DNA from: Bacteroidota bacterium
Lineage (GTDB): Bacteria; Bacteroidota; Bacteroidia; B-17B0; Aurantibacillaceae
Assembly: GCA_018267475.1 (NCBI GenBank)
Contig: JAFDYI010000016.1
Span: forward strand, 1-51,703
Reading direction: 5' to 3'
DNA length: 51,703 bases
In this document: in pieces, positions 15,337 to 23,711 of the stretch
How the letters are laid out: each line of letters begins with the position of its first letter
Numbering within the stretch: position 1 is the first letter of the stretch
Translations under genes and position numbers: made by a program
Notes under the pieces: model-generated
What the model was told of the DNA's origin: nothing
The model's input: only the letters and a program-made list of their open reading frames with translations
Databases searched by the model: none

Positions 15337-16293
15337 ATGCGTTTTTTTGCCGTATTTGTTTTTATTTTTCTTTGTGTTGCAGATGCGTTTTCGCAATGTA
15401 CCTGCTCTAGCTGCATGGCGCCGGGTACTACTACTTTTGGTGTGTTAGAAAAGGGGGACTTAATGGCTTTTGGCTTTTTTAAACGCAACTATTCCGACAC
15501 CTATTTTGAAGGCGATAAACGCACTCATTTTAATTATTTAAGCAACGATTTTTCGGATTATAGCGGCATCAACGTTTCGTATGGGGTTACTAATAAATTT
15601 ACCGTGCAGGCAAGCTTAGGCTATTACATCAATAAAATAGAAAATTTTAATATCCCCATTATAGGGCAGCAACAACTATCTGCCAATGGACTTGCCGACG
15701 CCGAAATATACGCTAAGTACAATGTGTTTCAAGCAAAAAGCGGTGTTTTTTCGCTTACCCTTTCGGGCGGCGCTAAGCTACCCACCGGAAAATATAATAT
15801 GAGTGTAAACAATGTAGAGCTTACCCGCGATGTGCAACCCGGTGCCGGGGCATACTCGGGTGTATTGATGGCTTTTATGATGTTGAAACCTTTTAAGAAA
15901 AAACCCAACCTGTTTATTTTATTTAATACCCGCGTAGATTTTAACGGTGTAAACCCGCAGGGTTATCAATATGGCACGGGCAATACCAATACCCTTTCTA
16001 CCACTATAAAAATATACAAACAACTTTCGTTTATTGCTATGTTTAGAAACGAAAATCACGATTTTGATAAAGTAAACAACCTGCGCTTGTACTCCAGTTC
16101 TTCTATTGCTGTTTTTGCTACACCGGGTGTTTCTATCAACTTAGGGCATGATATTAGTTTTGCTTGCTATGCCGATTTACCTATGTATCAGTACTACCAC
16201 GGCATTCAATTAGCAGCTAAGTACGCGTACAGTTTTGCCATCAGCAAAATTTTTGAATTGCATAAACCTCATATTCCCGAAGAAGAAAAATGA
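15337..16293 (+). CDS. Outer-membrane beta-barrel protein (meta-pathway/transporter-like fold)
   Basis: 318 residues. A signal peptide (MRFFAVFVFIFLCVADAFSQ) is followed by a 'CTCSSCMAPG' cysteine cluster right at the mature N-terminus, then alternating beta strands ('GINVSYGVTNKFTVQASLGY', 'GVFSLTLSGGAKLPTGKYN', 'LFILFNTRVDFNGVNPQGYQ'). The 'SGGAKLPTGKY' element is typical of the Phenol_MetA_deg-type barrels. The three cysteines, two of them in a CxxC, directly after the cleavage site are unusual for a barrel and may bind a metal or cofactor. Its last four bases overlap the ATG of the next gene. Confidence 0.75.
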   Translation: MRFFAVFVFIFLCVADAFSQCTCSSCMAPGTTTFGVLEKGDLMAFGFFKRNYSDTYFEGDKRTHFNYLSNDFSDYSGINVSYGVTNKFTVQASLGYYINKIENFNIPIIGQQQLSANGLADAEIYAKYNVFQAKSGVFSLTLSGGAKLPTGKYNMSVNNVELTRDVQPGAGAYSGVLMAFMMLKPFKKKPNLFILFNTRVDFNGVNPQGYQYGTGNTNTLSTTIKIYKQLSFIAMFRNENHDFDKVNNLRLYSSSSIAVFATPGVSINLGHDISFACYADLPMYQYYHGIQLAAKYAYSFAISKIFELHKPHIPEEEK

Positions 16294-18143
16294 TTTTTTT
16301 AAAAAAAATAATTTGTGTCGTCGGGCTCTTGTTATGTGCAAGCTATTCTTTAGCACAAAACAAAAAAAACCACCCGCCATCGCCACAAAATTTACCTCCT
16401 TACGATTATTTTTCATGGCTTCACTCTTGCGCCGGAGATACTACTTGCTTCATAAACCAAAGCGTAAGAAGTTTTACATATACCTGGACGGTTATTGGCG
16501 ACTCCACCAACTTTTTGGGCGCCCATTTTCCTAAAAAGATATTTACAGCCAAAGACGATTCAATGGTATGCGTTTGCTTGCCCCCTTACGGCACTTATAC
16601 GGTTGCTTTTAATGCTTACGATAACCACTACGATTCCATTACTAAAATTATTACCATTGACACGATTACAAAAGCTAACTTTTCATACATCAACTGCACC
16701 AACAATTTATCTAATCACTCGCTCTGCGCCCATTCTTTTTATTGGAATTTTGGAGATGGGGGCAGTTCCAACAACCCCATTCCCAATCACCAATATGCGG
16801 ACACGGGCACCTATCAAATTACGCTGATTGCATACAACGGCGCCAAATCAGATACGATGAAGCAGAGCACCAAAATAGCCTGCACAGGCAACGCCTCTGC
16901 TGCGTATACCTACACCGTATCGCACGATACGGTATGGATGCATGCGCTGGATAGCCACATACCTAAAGCCGATTTTTTTTGGTCGTTTGGCGACGGCCAC
17001 TATGCCAGTGGGCGAGATACCTTTCATGTGTATAAAGACTCTACCGCTACATACGGAATAAACCTAAATGCCGTAAACCCCTGCGGCCCCACTTTTGGTA
17101 TAGCTGACAGCGTTTACATCATACAGCAGGCGCCTCCGCAAGCCAATTTTTCATTTCTAAAAACATGCTGGGGAGATACCACCTGCTTTATAAACCAAAG
17201 CACAGCAGGAAATACATACACCTGGACCGTAGTAAGCAGCAGCTCTTCGCTTACGCCTTTATACAGCACTACTAACACACAGTTTTGCTATGCTTTTCCG
17301 GCAACAGGTACGTACTCTGTAACACTAACTGCCAACAATCATTTTAGTGAAAACAGCATCACCAAAATAGTAAGCATTGGTACTATTCCTGTTGCTAATT
17401 TTAGTTTCACGCCTTGTAGCAACCTCTTTTCTAATAGCTCTTCTTGCGCTACTTCTTTTTATTGGAACTTTGGCGATGGAAGCCATTCTTCACAAAATTT
17501 TCCACAACATCAATACGCTGATACCGGGCATTATACCGTAAGCCTTACTGCCCACAATGGTATAGACTCTAATACCATAACTAAAATTATTTACGTAGCC
17601 ATAACTTCTGCGCCAACAGCCACTTTTACTTCTCTTATTTCTTTTGACACTTTACGCGTGCAAAGCACCTATACAAGTACGCCGGCTGCTGCCTATACAT
17701 GGAGTTTTGGTGACGGTACACACGCAACGGGAGTGGACACCCTGCATGTATATTATGATACCACGCAAACGTATATAGTAAAACTATCCATCAGCAATAT
17801 ATGCGGTACTGCCTTAGGAGTTGATACCATAAACATAATGTACTACAACAACCGTCCGCCGGCGGGTTTAGATTTTTCTAATTCTATTTTAAGCATTGTG
17901 CCAAACCCAGTAACTAACAATAGTTATATAGATGCTTTTTTTAACACGTATGATGATAATACCTACTTAGTTCAGATTTTTAATGATATCGGACAAAAAA
18001 CGTTTGAAGAAAATTTTGCTTTTCAAACAGGCATCAATGAGTTTAAAATTAGTACCGCCTCTATGCCAGCAGGCGTTTATATCATGGTTATGCAGGCAGG
18101 AAATTCCTATATTCGGCAAAAATTTTATATAATACCCAACTGA
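16290..18143 (+). CDS. PKD-repeat surface protein with T9SS type A sorting domain
   Basis: 617 residues: signal peptide (ends about res. 22), six Ig/PKD-like domains and a type A C-terminal sorting signal ('SIVPNPVTNNSYIDAFF' ... 'IFNDIGQKTFEENF' ... 'MPAGVYIMVMQAG', res. 535-617). 'WNFGDG' or 'WSFGDG' occurs four times. The domains form a three-domain unit repeated twice: 'GDTTCFINQS' then 'SFYWNFGDG' then 'WSFGDG', with the two halves offset by about 240 residues. It should leave the cell through T9SS and be anchored on the surface. Start overlaps the preceding barrel gene (ATGA), showing translational coupling. Adhesion or matrix role inferred from the domain type. Confidence 0.85.
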   Translation: MIFLKKIICVVGLLLCASYSLAQNKKNHPPSPQNLPPYDYFSWLHSCAGDTTCFINQSVRSFTYTWTVIGDSTNFLGAHFPKKIFTAKDDSMVCVCLPPYGTYTVAFNAYDNHYDSITKIITIDTITKANFSYINCTNNLSNHSLCAHSFYWNFGDGGSSNNPIPNHQYADTGTYQITLIAYNGAKSDTMKQSTKIACTGNASAAYTYTVSHDTVWMHALDSHIPKADFFWSFGDGHYASGRDTFHVYKDSTATYGINLNAVNPCGPTFGIADSVYIIQQAPPQANFSFLKTCWGDTTCFINQSTAGNTYTWTVVSSSSSLTPLYSTTNTQFCYAFPATGTYSVTLTANNHFSENSITKIVSIGTIPVANFSFTPCSNLFSNSSSCATSFYWNFGDGSHSSQNFPQHQYADTGHYTVSLTAHNGIDSNTITKIIYVAITSAPTATFTSLISFDTLRVQSTYTSTPAAAYTWSFGDGTHATGVDTLHVYYDTTQTYIVKLSISNICGTALGVDTINIMYYNNRPPAGLDFSNSILSIVPNPVTNNSYIDAFFNTYDDNTYLVQIFNDIGQKTFEENFAFQTGINEFKISTASMPAGVYIMVMQAGNSYIRQKFYIIPN

Positions 18144-18238
18144 AAAAAATGATTGCGGATTCTAAAAGACAGACTAATTTTTGTCTATTGTGTCTTTGAA
18201 ATAATCTATAAATACTACAGCAAAAAAAAAATCGTAAC

Positions 18239-19831
18239 TTAATCCACGTTATCGTGCAAGAAGGAATTATTTGATTTTATTTCTATTTTTTTATCGTCGC
18301 CCTCGCCCAAAGAGTAGCGCGATACGTTGCTCTCGGTTGAGTACTGGGTATTATCCAATTTAATATTTTGACGAGAAAAAGAAGGTTCTTTTTCTAACTC
18401 GGATAAACCCTCAGAAGATTTTAATTTTGCAAAATTAATTTCTTGTATTAGTTTTAAACGTTCTTGTACCATTTTAAGGCGGTCTGATGTTTTTAGTTTT
18501 TCAATATCTTCAGCGCTCATTTCTTCCGGGTACTGAACACTGCTAGGATTCTCTGTTTCATCGCTTAAATTTGATTTTACAATCATTGTTATTTCGCTCT
18601 CAGAATTATTTAGCTCCGCATCAAAAACAGTTTCTTCTTCTTCTTCAGCACGATCGCTTATAGAAAAAGAAGGCGAGTTTTCAACCGTTTCGGTTTCGCT
18701 TGCTTTATATACGATAAAAGGCTCTTCCTGTTTTGCTTCTTCTTCTTGTATCGCGTTTTCTATATCGGTTTGTACCGCAATAGGTGCAGCGGCTTCTATT
18801 GTTTCATGCTTTTCTTCTAGAACGGTTACTATTTTTTCAGGTTGTTTAGTTGGTTCAAAACCGCTGGGTTTATTGCTATCAAAGCCGGTTGCTACAATAG
18901 TTACCCCTACGTTGTCGCCCAATGACTGGTCGATGCCGTAGCCTGTAATAAGTTCGGCCGTATAGCCACTGGCTTCTTGTATAAAATCGGTTATTTCACC
19001 AAATTCATCCATTGAAATATCATCAGAGCCACTCATGATGTTTAAAAGTACGTGGCGAGCTCCGCGAATGTTGTTATCGTTTAATAAAGGAGAATTTAAA
19101 GCGCTTTCAACGGCGCGGATGGCGCGTCTTTCGCCCGAAGCCACAGCAGTACCCATAATGGCTACACCGCTGTCTTTCATCACTGTTTTTACATCGTTAA
19201 AATCCACATTGATATGAAGATTGATGCTTATAATTTCCGCGATGGATTTAGCGGCTCCGGTAAGCACGTTATCAGCATGAGCAAAGGCTTCGCCCATTTT
19301 TAAATTGCCGTACATTTCGCGTAACTTATCGTTGCAGATAACCAAAAGAGTATCCACGTGTTTTTTCATTTCCTCCAACCCTTGTTCGGCTTGTACTTTT
19401 CGTTTTTTTCCTTCAAATACAAAGGGCATCGTAACAATGCCTACCGATAAAATGCCCAGCTCGCGGGCTACTTGTGCAATGATAGGGGCTGCGCCGGTGC
19501 CTGTGCCGCCGCCCAAGCCGGCTGTAATAAACACCATTTGTGTACCATCGGATAGGTAACGACGTATATCATCAATGGTTTCTAAAGCCGAATTTTTTCC
19601 CATTTCGGGGATAGAGCCCGCGCCCAAGCCTTTGGTAAGGTTTGCTCCTAATTGGATTTTAATCGGAATGGGGCTTACCTCAAGGGCTTGCTTGTCGGTA
19701 TTACAAATAATGAAATCAACGCCTTTAATACCTAGTTTGTACATGTGGTTTACTGCGTTGCCACCGCCTCCGCCTACACCAATTACTTTAATGATGGAGC
19801 CGGTTTCTTGTTGTATTTCAAATTGCATCAT
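18239..19831 (-). CDS. ftsZ: Cell division protein FtsZ
   Basis: 530 residues. Tubulin-like GTPase that forms the cytokinetic ring. GTP-binding 'GVGGGGGNAVNHM' (res. 18-30), tubulin signature 'GGGTGTG' (107-113), T7 loop 'NVDFNDV' (208-214). After the core (to about res. 320) comes a long acidic, low-complexity linker (320-500, many Glu/Gln) and the Bacteroidota-type C-terminal peptide 'NNSFLHDNVD' that binds FtsA and other partners. The N-terminal MM gives two possible starts one codon apart. ftsA and ftsQ are not next to it; instead its neighbours are a SPOR-domain cluster on the same strand. Confidence 0.96.
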   Translation of the reverse strand: MMQFEIQQETGSIIKVIGVGGGGGNAVNHMYKLGIKGVDFIICNTDKQALEVSPIPIKIQLGANLTKGLGAGSIPEMGKNSALETIDDIRRYLSDGTQMVFITAGLGGGTGTGAAPIIAQVARELGILSVGIVTMPFVFEGKKRKVQAEQGLEEMKKHVDTLLVICNDKLREMYGNLKMGEAFAHADNVLTGAAKSIAEIISINLHINVDFNDVKTVMKDSGVAIMGTAVASGERRAIRAVESALNSPLLNDNNIRGARHVLLNIMSGSDDISMDEFGEITDFIQEASGYTAELITGYGIDQSLGDNVGVTIVATGFDSNKPSGFEPTKQPEKIVTVLEEKHETIEAAAPIAVQTDIENAIQEEEAKQEEPFIVYKASETETVENSPSFSISDRAEEEEETVFDAELNNSESEITMIVKSNLSDETENPSSVQYPEEMSAEDIEKLKTSDRLKMVQERLKLIQEINFAKLKSSEGLSELEKEPSFSRQNIKLDNTQYSTESNVSRYSLGEGDDKKIEIKSNNSFLHDNVD

Positions 19832-20065
19832 GGTTTTATACTTTAATTCCGCTAATTTCTATATATATAACACGGCTTTTACAGTACAAGTTATTAACTT
19901 TTTAACCACAGCTTGTTAATTCAAATCATATTGATATAGCGGAGGTAATTAATAAACCCTCTGATAATACAAGCGGTAACCATTCTTTTTTTTATTTTTT
20001 GCCCAAGTTATAACGAGTCTATAGTATATAAACTAAGCCGTTTAGTTACTTTGTTCATGCAAGCG

Positions 20066-22222
20066 CTAGGGCTTAATTAGTTCAAAGGCTTCTTGCAACG
20101 ATATGTTTTCTCCTTTAAAGAAAGCTACTACAAAGGCTCCGCTCAAGCCTTTTGCCACTAATTTATCTTTATACGCTTCAGCCTCTTTATATTTGCTAAA
20201 GTTTCCACTCACAATGCGTACCCTTCCGGTTATGGTAGGCTGGCGTTCTACCTCTTGCAAATCTTTCAACATATCGTCGTAAGAAGTGTCGCCGGCTTTT
20301 ACAAAGGCTACTTGCACTTTAAACTTCACTAAAGATTTATCAATAGCGCTTCCGGTATTGGCGCTTTCGTTCAAATTTTCATGGTAGTTTTTATCGGCAT
20401 AGGTGGCACCCGCTTTATCTAAAGGAACTCGTTTTCCGTTTTGATATGCGGCTATAAAAGCATCTTCATAACCCTCGTAAACCAATTCGGCTTTATGACC
20501 GGCCGCTTCGGCAATAGAACTAAACGAGCCCGACGCGTATTTATAATAACCATCTTCGGTTTTCATTTCTACTACTTTACCTGCATTTTTAAACACCGAA
20601 GGCGATAATTTATTTTTGTAAGCACCTAGCTGTATGCGATAAATTATTTTTCCGTTAGCGGTTGTGGTGTTTGCTGTGTTATCGGTTGGTGTATTGTTGT
20701 TTTCGCTGGGCATGCCACTGGCTTTTGCTGCGGTTATTTCTTTTGATAGTTCGTCTTCATTCATCGGTATATAGGTGTTGCCTCCTTGTAAAATACCTAC
20801 CCGTGCCGATTTTAATCCTTCTTTTCTATAATTATCTCTACGTGTTACGGCATCTTGCACATTTTTATACGAGCCTGAGGTATAAACCACCGTAGTATCG
20901 CCCATGGTGAGCGAATGTACATCTTCTATGCTGAGCAGATAAGCCATTTCATCAGAGGGGATTCCGTTTTTATAGCGAGCCAACTCTACGGTAAACATTT
21001 TTTTATTTTCGGCCTTAGCTAAAACCTCTTCCGGTGTTTTTTTGCTGGTTATATCCACTGTTTTAGCGCCTATGCCGGTGGAGTCGTAATACCGATCATA
21101 CCAATCTTGAAAGTCGGCATCGTTCATGGTTATTCCTTTTCCGTTTACCATTGCATCTTTGGCAGAAGCCGGTTCTTCATCTCTGTATTCGGGTATGTTA
21201 TCTTTATCATCATCTACCGGGCAACCGTTTTTATCTACCTTAGCACCGGCAGGTGTTCCGTGGCACAAATCATCAAAATCTTTTACCCCATCTCCGTCTT
21301 CATCGCCGTTATCAAGGGCCAAGAAATCTACGTTATCATAATGGCTTTTGGGTAAGGTGTCGCCTGCAAATTTAGGTTTGCGTTTGCTGTACAAATCATA
21401 ATGTGCTGAAGCTGTAAAGCCTAAAAATTTATCGTTTATAGTGCTGCCTACTCCGTCTATGTGGTTGGTAAATGCAAAGTGCATGGTGGCACCCATTCTA
21501 AAAGTTATGTGTTCGCCTGCTTTCATGGTAAACCCTAAGCCTACGGGTATAGCCCATGAGTTTTCGCTATAACGACCATAACCGTTTTGATTGAGCTGGC
21601 GTATGTCGGTATCGTACGTATAATCTCGGGTAAGCAGTTGAGCGTTTTGCGAGTTAGGAGATCCCTGCGCCATATTACGAATGGTGCCATCATTCCAGTA
21701 GTAGTATTTATTGCCGTGGGCATCGTACATATCTGTTTTTGAAAGGAACTCAAACCCTTCAAAACCGGTAAGAATATAGGGGCGTACTTTACATTTTGGG
21801 TTTTTTATAAAATTAGAGAAATCATACAGTAATTGTATTCCTCCCATGCGTATCTGCGATTCGAAGTTTTGATTTTGACTGGGAATATACGAGCGCTCGT
21901 TAGCCCCTAGTTTTCCAAAAAGCACATAAAAATTAAAATGCAAATAATTGGTGATGGGTTGCGACAAATTAAGCTCATAACCAAATCTGGATTGGGCAAG
22001 TGCCTGCAAGCGGTGCCCCGGCGCATAGATATTACCAAAATATGATAACGTGCCAACACCTATGCCAATAGTAGGTTTTAAGAAAGAGCCCAGCGCGGGA
22101 GGGTTATCGGTGCTATCTGTATTTTTATTTTTTTTATCCTTTTTAGATACAGCATCTTGCGCCGAGATGTTTAGCACCCCGCACACAAAAAATAATATCA
22201 AAAAAATAGTTTTTAAACGCAT
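20066..22222 (-). CDS. Beta-barrel protein with thrombospondin type 3 repeats and three SPOR-like domains
   Basis: 718 residues from the ATG at 22222, which gives a signal peptide (MRLKTIFLILFFVCGVLNIS); a longer frame would start inside the promoter box. Domain order: outer-membrane beta-barrel (about 40-290), TSP3 calcium-binding segment ('DEDGDGVKDFDDLCHG' and 'DDDKDNIPEYRDEEP', about 303-350), then three SPOR-like units: about 410-500 ('FTVELARYKNG'), about 525-610 ('IIYRIQLGAYKN') and about 640-718 ('VKFKVQVAFVKAG' ... 'GAFVVAFFKGENISLQEAFE'). SPOR domains bind glycan strands stripped of stem peptides at the division septum. In OmpA-type proteins an OmpA domain would sit in this place. 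Paralogue of 23712-25097. Confidence 0.8.
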   Translation of the reverse strand: MRLKTIFLILFFVCGVLNISAQDAVSKKDKKNKNTDSTDNPPALGSFLKPTIGIGVGTLSYFGNIYAPGHRLQALAQSRFGYELNLSQPITNYLHFNFYVLFGKLGANERSYIPSQNQNFESQIRMGGIQLLYDFSNFIKNPKCKVRPYILTGFEGFEFLSKTDMYDAHGNKYYYWNDGTIRNMAQGSPNSQNAQLLTRDYTYDTDIRQLNQNGYGRYSENSWAIPVGLGFTMKAGEHITFRMGATMHFAFTNHIDGVGSTINDKFLGFTASAHYDLYSKRKPKFAGDTLPKSHYDNVDFLALDNGDEDGDGVKDFDDLCHGTPAGAKVDKNGCPVDDDKDNIPEYRDEEPASAKDAMVNGKGITMNDADFQDWYDRYYDSTGIGAKTVDITSKKTPEEVLAKAENKKMFTVELARYKNGIPSDEMAYLLSIEDVHSLTMGDTTVVYTSGSYKNVQDAVTRRDNYRKEGLKSARVGILQGGNTYIPMNEDELSKEITAAKASGMPSENNNTPTDNTANTTTANGKIIYRIQLGAYKNKLSPSVFKNAGKVVEMKTEDGYYKYASGSFSSIAEAAGHKAELVYEGYEDAFIAAYQNGKRVPLDKAGATYADKNYHENLNESANTGSAIDKSLVKFKVQVAFVKAGDTSYDDMLKDLQEVERQPTITGRVRIVSGNFSKYKEAEAYKDKLVAKGLSGAFVVAFFKGENISLQEAFELIKP

Positions 22223-22249
22223 ACAAGTAACTTGTTTTCTCCTCCCCCT

Positions 22250-22257
22250 CAAATATA
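22250..22257 (-). promoter_or_regulatory. -7 promoter box of the TSP3-SPOR gene
   Basis: Minus-strand TATATTTG matches TAnnTTTG exactly, 27 bases before the ATG at 22222. It indicates a separate promoter for this gene although the upstream SPOR gene ends only about 60 bases away. Confidence 0.6.
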
Positions 22258-22284
22258 CAAGAATTTAAGTTATTAGGGAAAAAC

Positions 22285-23685
22285 TTATTTGTACCATTTT
22301 TGATTGCTTACCATCAAAGCTTCTTGTACGGTAATGCGTTTTCCGGAATTATATGCCGTTACAAATGCCCCTTCCACTCCTTTTCCTCTGGCTGTTTCGC
22401 GGCTGTCTCGTGCTACTTTGTACTCGCTATACTTCCCATATATGCACTTGGTAAAACCATCTATCATCTCGCTGCGCACCGTTTCTCTAATACCGTATTT
22501 TTGTTTTAAAGCGCCGGCACTTACTCCGTTTTTAAAAGCTCCTATTTGCACCGAGTAATGCAGATTTCCACTGGCGGGAGTGGTGGCTTGCGTGGTGGTT
22601 TCTTGTTGTGCCGCCGTTTCTTGTTTTGCCGGTGTTTCGGCTGCTGTTGAGGCAGAAGTTGTTTTTCCTTTTTTTGTCGTTCCTGATTTTTTTTCGGTAG
22701 TGGTTGCCGCTACCTCAGCAGGTGCTTTTTTGGTGGGGGTGGTAGTAAGCGATTCGGACTGTAAGGCTTGTTTTTTTGTTTGGTTATTTTCTATATAAGA
22801 AAAAGTACCGCCTTCTATTACAGAAGGGTTTTGAATGCCTCCATTAGCGTCAGGACTTAATTTGTAACTTACCATTACTTGCTCTGCCGAAGGAAGAGAT
22901 GCCCAAATAAATTTTACTACCCCATTTTCAAATGCGAAAGAAGATCCGGCGGCGCTTACTTCAGATGCTACAAAACCTTCGGGTACTTTTTCGGATAGTT
23001 TGGCAAAGCCGCTAATAGCTCCTTTTTGCAGGGTTAGTGTTATTTCAAAGTTATTAGCTGAGCCGGAAGCCGTTACTTGTCTTCTTACAGCTATGGAAGC
23101 ATCGGGTTCGGCGGGTTTAGAAAAAGAGGCCGCATCAGAGGCGGTGTCGGAGGTAGGAGCGGTAGTGTTGGCATTAGTTACAGGCGGCTGGCTGTTTTGT
23201 GCATTACTATTATCAGCTGGAGTCGTTTCTTGCGTGGCTACCGGGTCAGCGGCGGCAGCGGTTCCTCCCACATTAAGAGAAACGGCTGTTATTTCTACTT
23301 GTTGTTTGGCATTGTTTTCTATATATGAAAATTTTCCGGTTAGCTGATTGTTGCTGCCTATAGTATTTGGGGCTGTTACATTCATTTTTAGGGTAATGGC
23401 AGCATCGGCGGGTATTGATGTCCAAATTACTTTTACAATATTTCCTGATGTAGAAAAGTTTCCTCCTTTGCTATCGCCTTCGGTGGCGGTATAACCAGGA
23501 GGGAGTTCTAGTTGCAACTTGGCAAAGCCCGATACTTGCGCTTTGCTTATCGTTACTTCTATCGTAAAGGGTTGCCCTGCCGATATAGTTTCAGGAGTTT
23601 TTACGGTAGCTGTTACCGGGTCTCCAAAAATCAGGTTGTATAACACAAGTGCTAGTGTTTGGATAAGGGCTATGATGTATTTCAT
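22285..23685 (-). CDS. Double 'GFAKL'-domain protein with C-terminal SPOR domain
   Basis: 466 residues. An N-terminal hydrophobic segment (res. 1-20) is followed by two copies of a beta-rich domain that share 'SGFAKLQLELPPGYTA' / 'SGFAKLSEKVPEGFVA', 'VKVIWTSIPA' / 'VKFIWASLPS' and 'GKFSYIENNAKQ' / 'GTFSYIENNQTK' (about 25-145 and 195-310). The linkers are Ala/Thr/Pro/Glu-rich, as in wall- or periplasm-spanning proteins. A SPOR domain closes the protein ('LHYSVQIGAFKNG' ... 'GAFVTAYNSGKRITVQEAL', about 385-460). The repeated domain is not one I can name. Ends 62 bases before the TSP3-SPOR gene; begins 26 bases after the EF-hand/TSP3 barrel gene, so it sits between two paralogues. Confidence 0.8.
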   Translation of the reverse strand: MKYIIALIQTLALVLYNLIFGDPVTATVKTPETISAGQPFTIEVTISKAQVSGFAKLQLELPPGYTATEGDSKGGNFSTSGNIVKVIWTSIPADAAITLKMNVTAPNTIGSNNQLTGKFSYIENNAKQQVEITAVSLNVGGTAAAADPVATQETTPADNSNAQNSQPPVTNANTTAPTSDTASDAASFSKPAEPDASIAVRRQVTASGSANNFEITLTLQKGAISGFAKLSEKVPEGFVASEVSAAGSSFAFENGVVKFIWASLPSAEQVMVSYKLSPDANGGIQNPSVIEGGTFSYIENNQTKKQALQSESLTTTPTKKAPAEVAATTTEKKSGTTKKGKTTSASTAAETPAKQETAAQQETTTQATTPASGNLHYSVQIGAFKNGVSAGALKQKYGIRETVRSEMIDGFTKCIYGKYSEYKVARDSRETARGKGVEGAFVTAYNSGKRITVQEALMVSNQKWYK

Positions 23686-23711
23686 ATATAGATTAGATAG
23701 TAATTTATTTT

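Noticed and set aside
19902-19910. TTAACCACA upstream of ftsZ as a DnaA box or replication origin
   Set aside because: One mismatch to the consensus, a single site, and no dnaA, dnaN or box cluster nearby.
22223-22252. Upstream ATG at 22252 for the TSP3-SPOR protein
   Set aside because: It lies in the TATATTTG promoter box and adds a basic stretch ahead of an already complete signal peptide.
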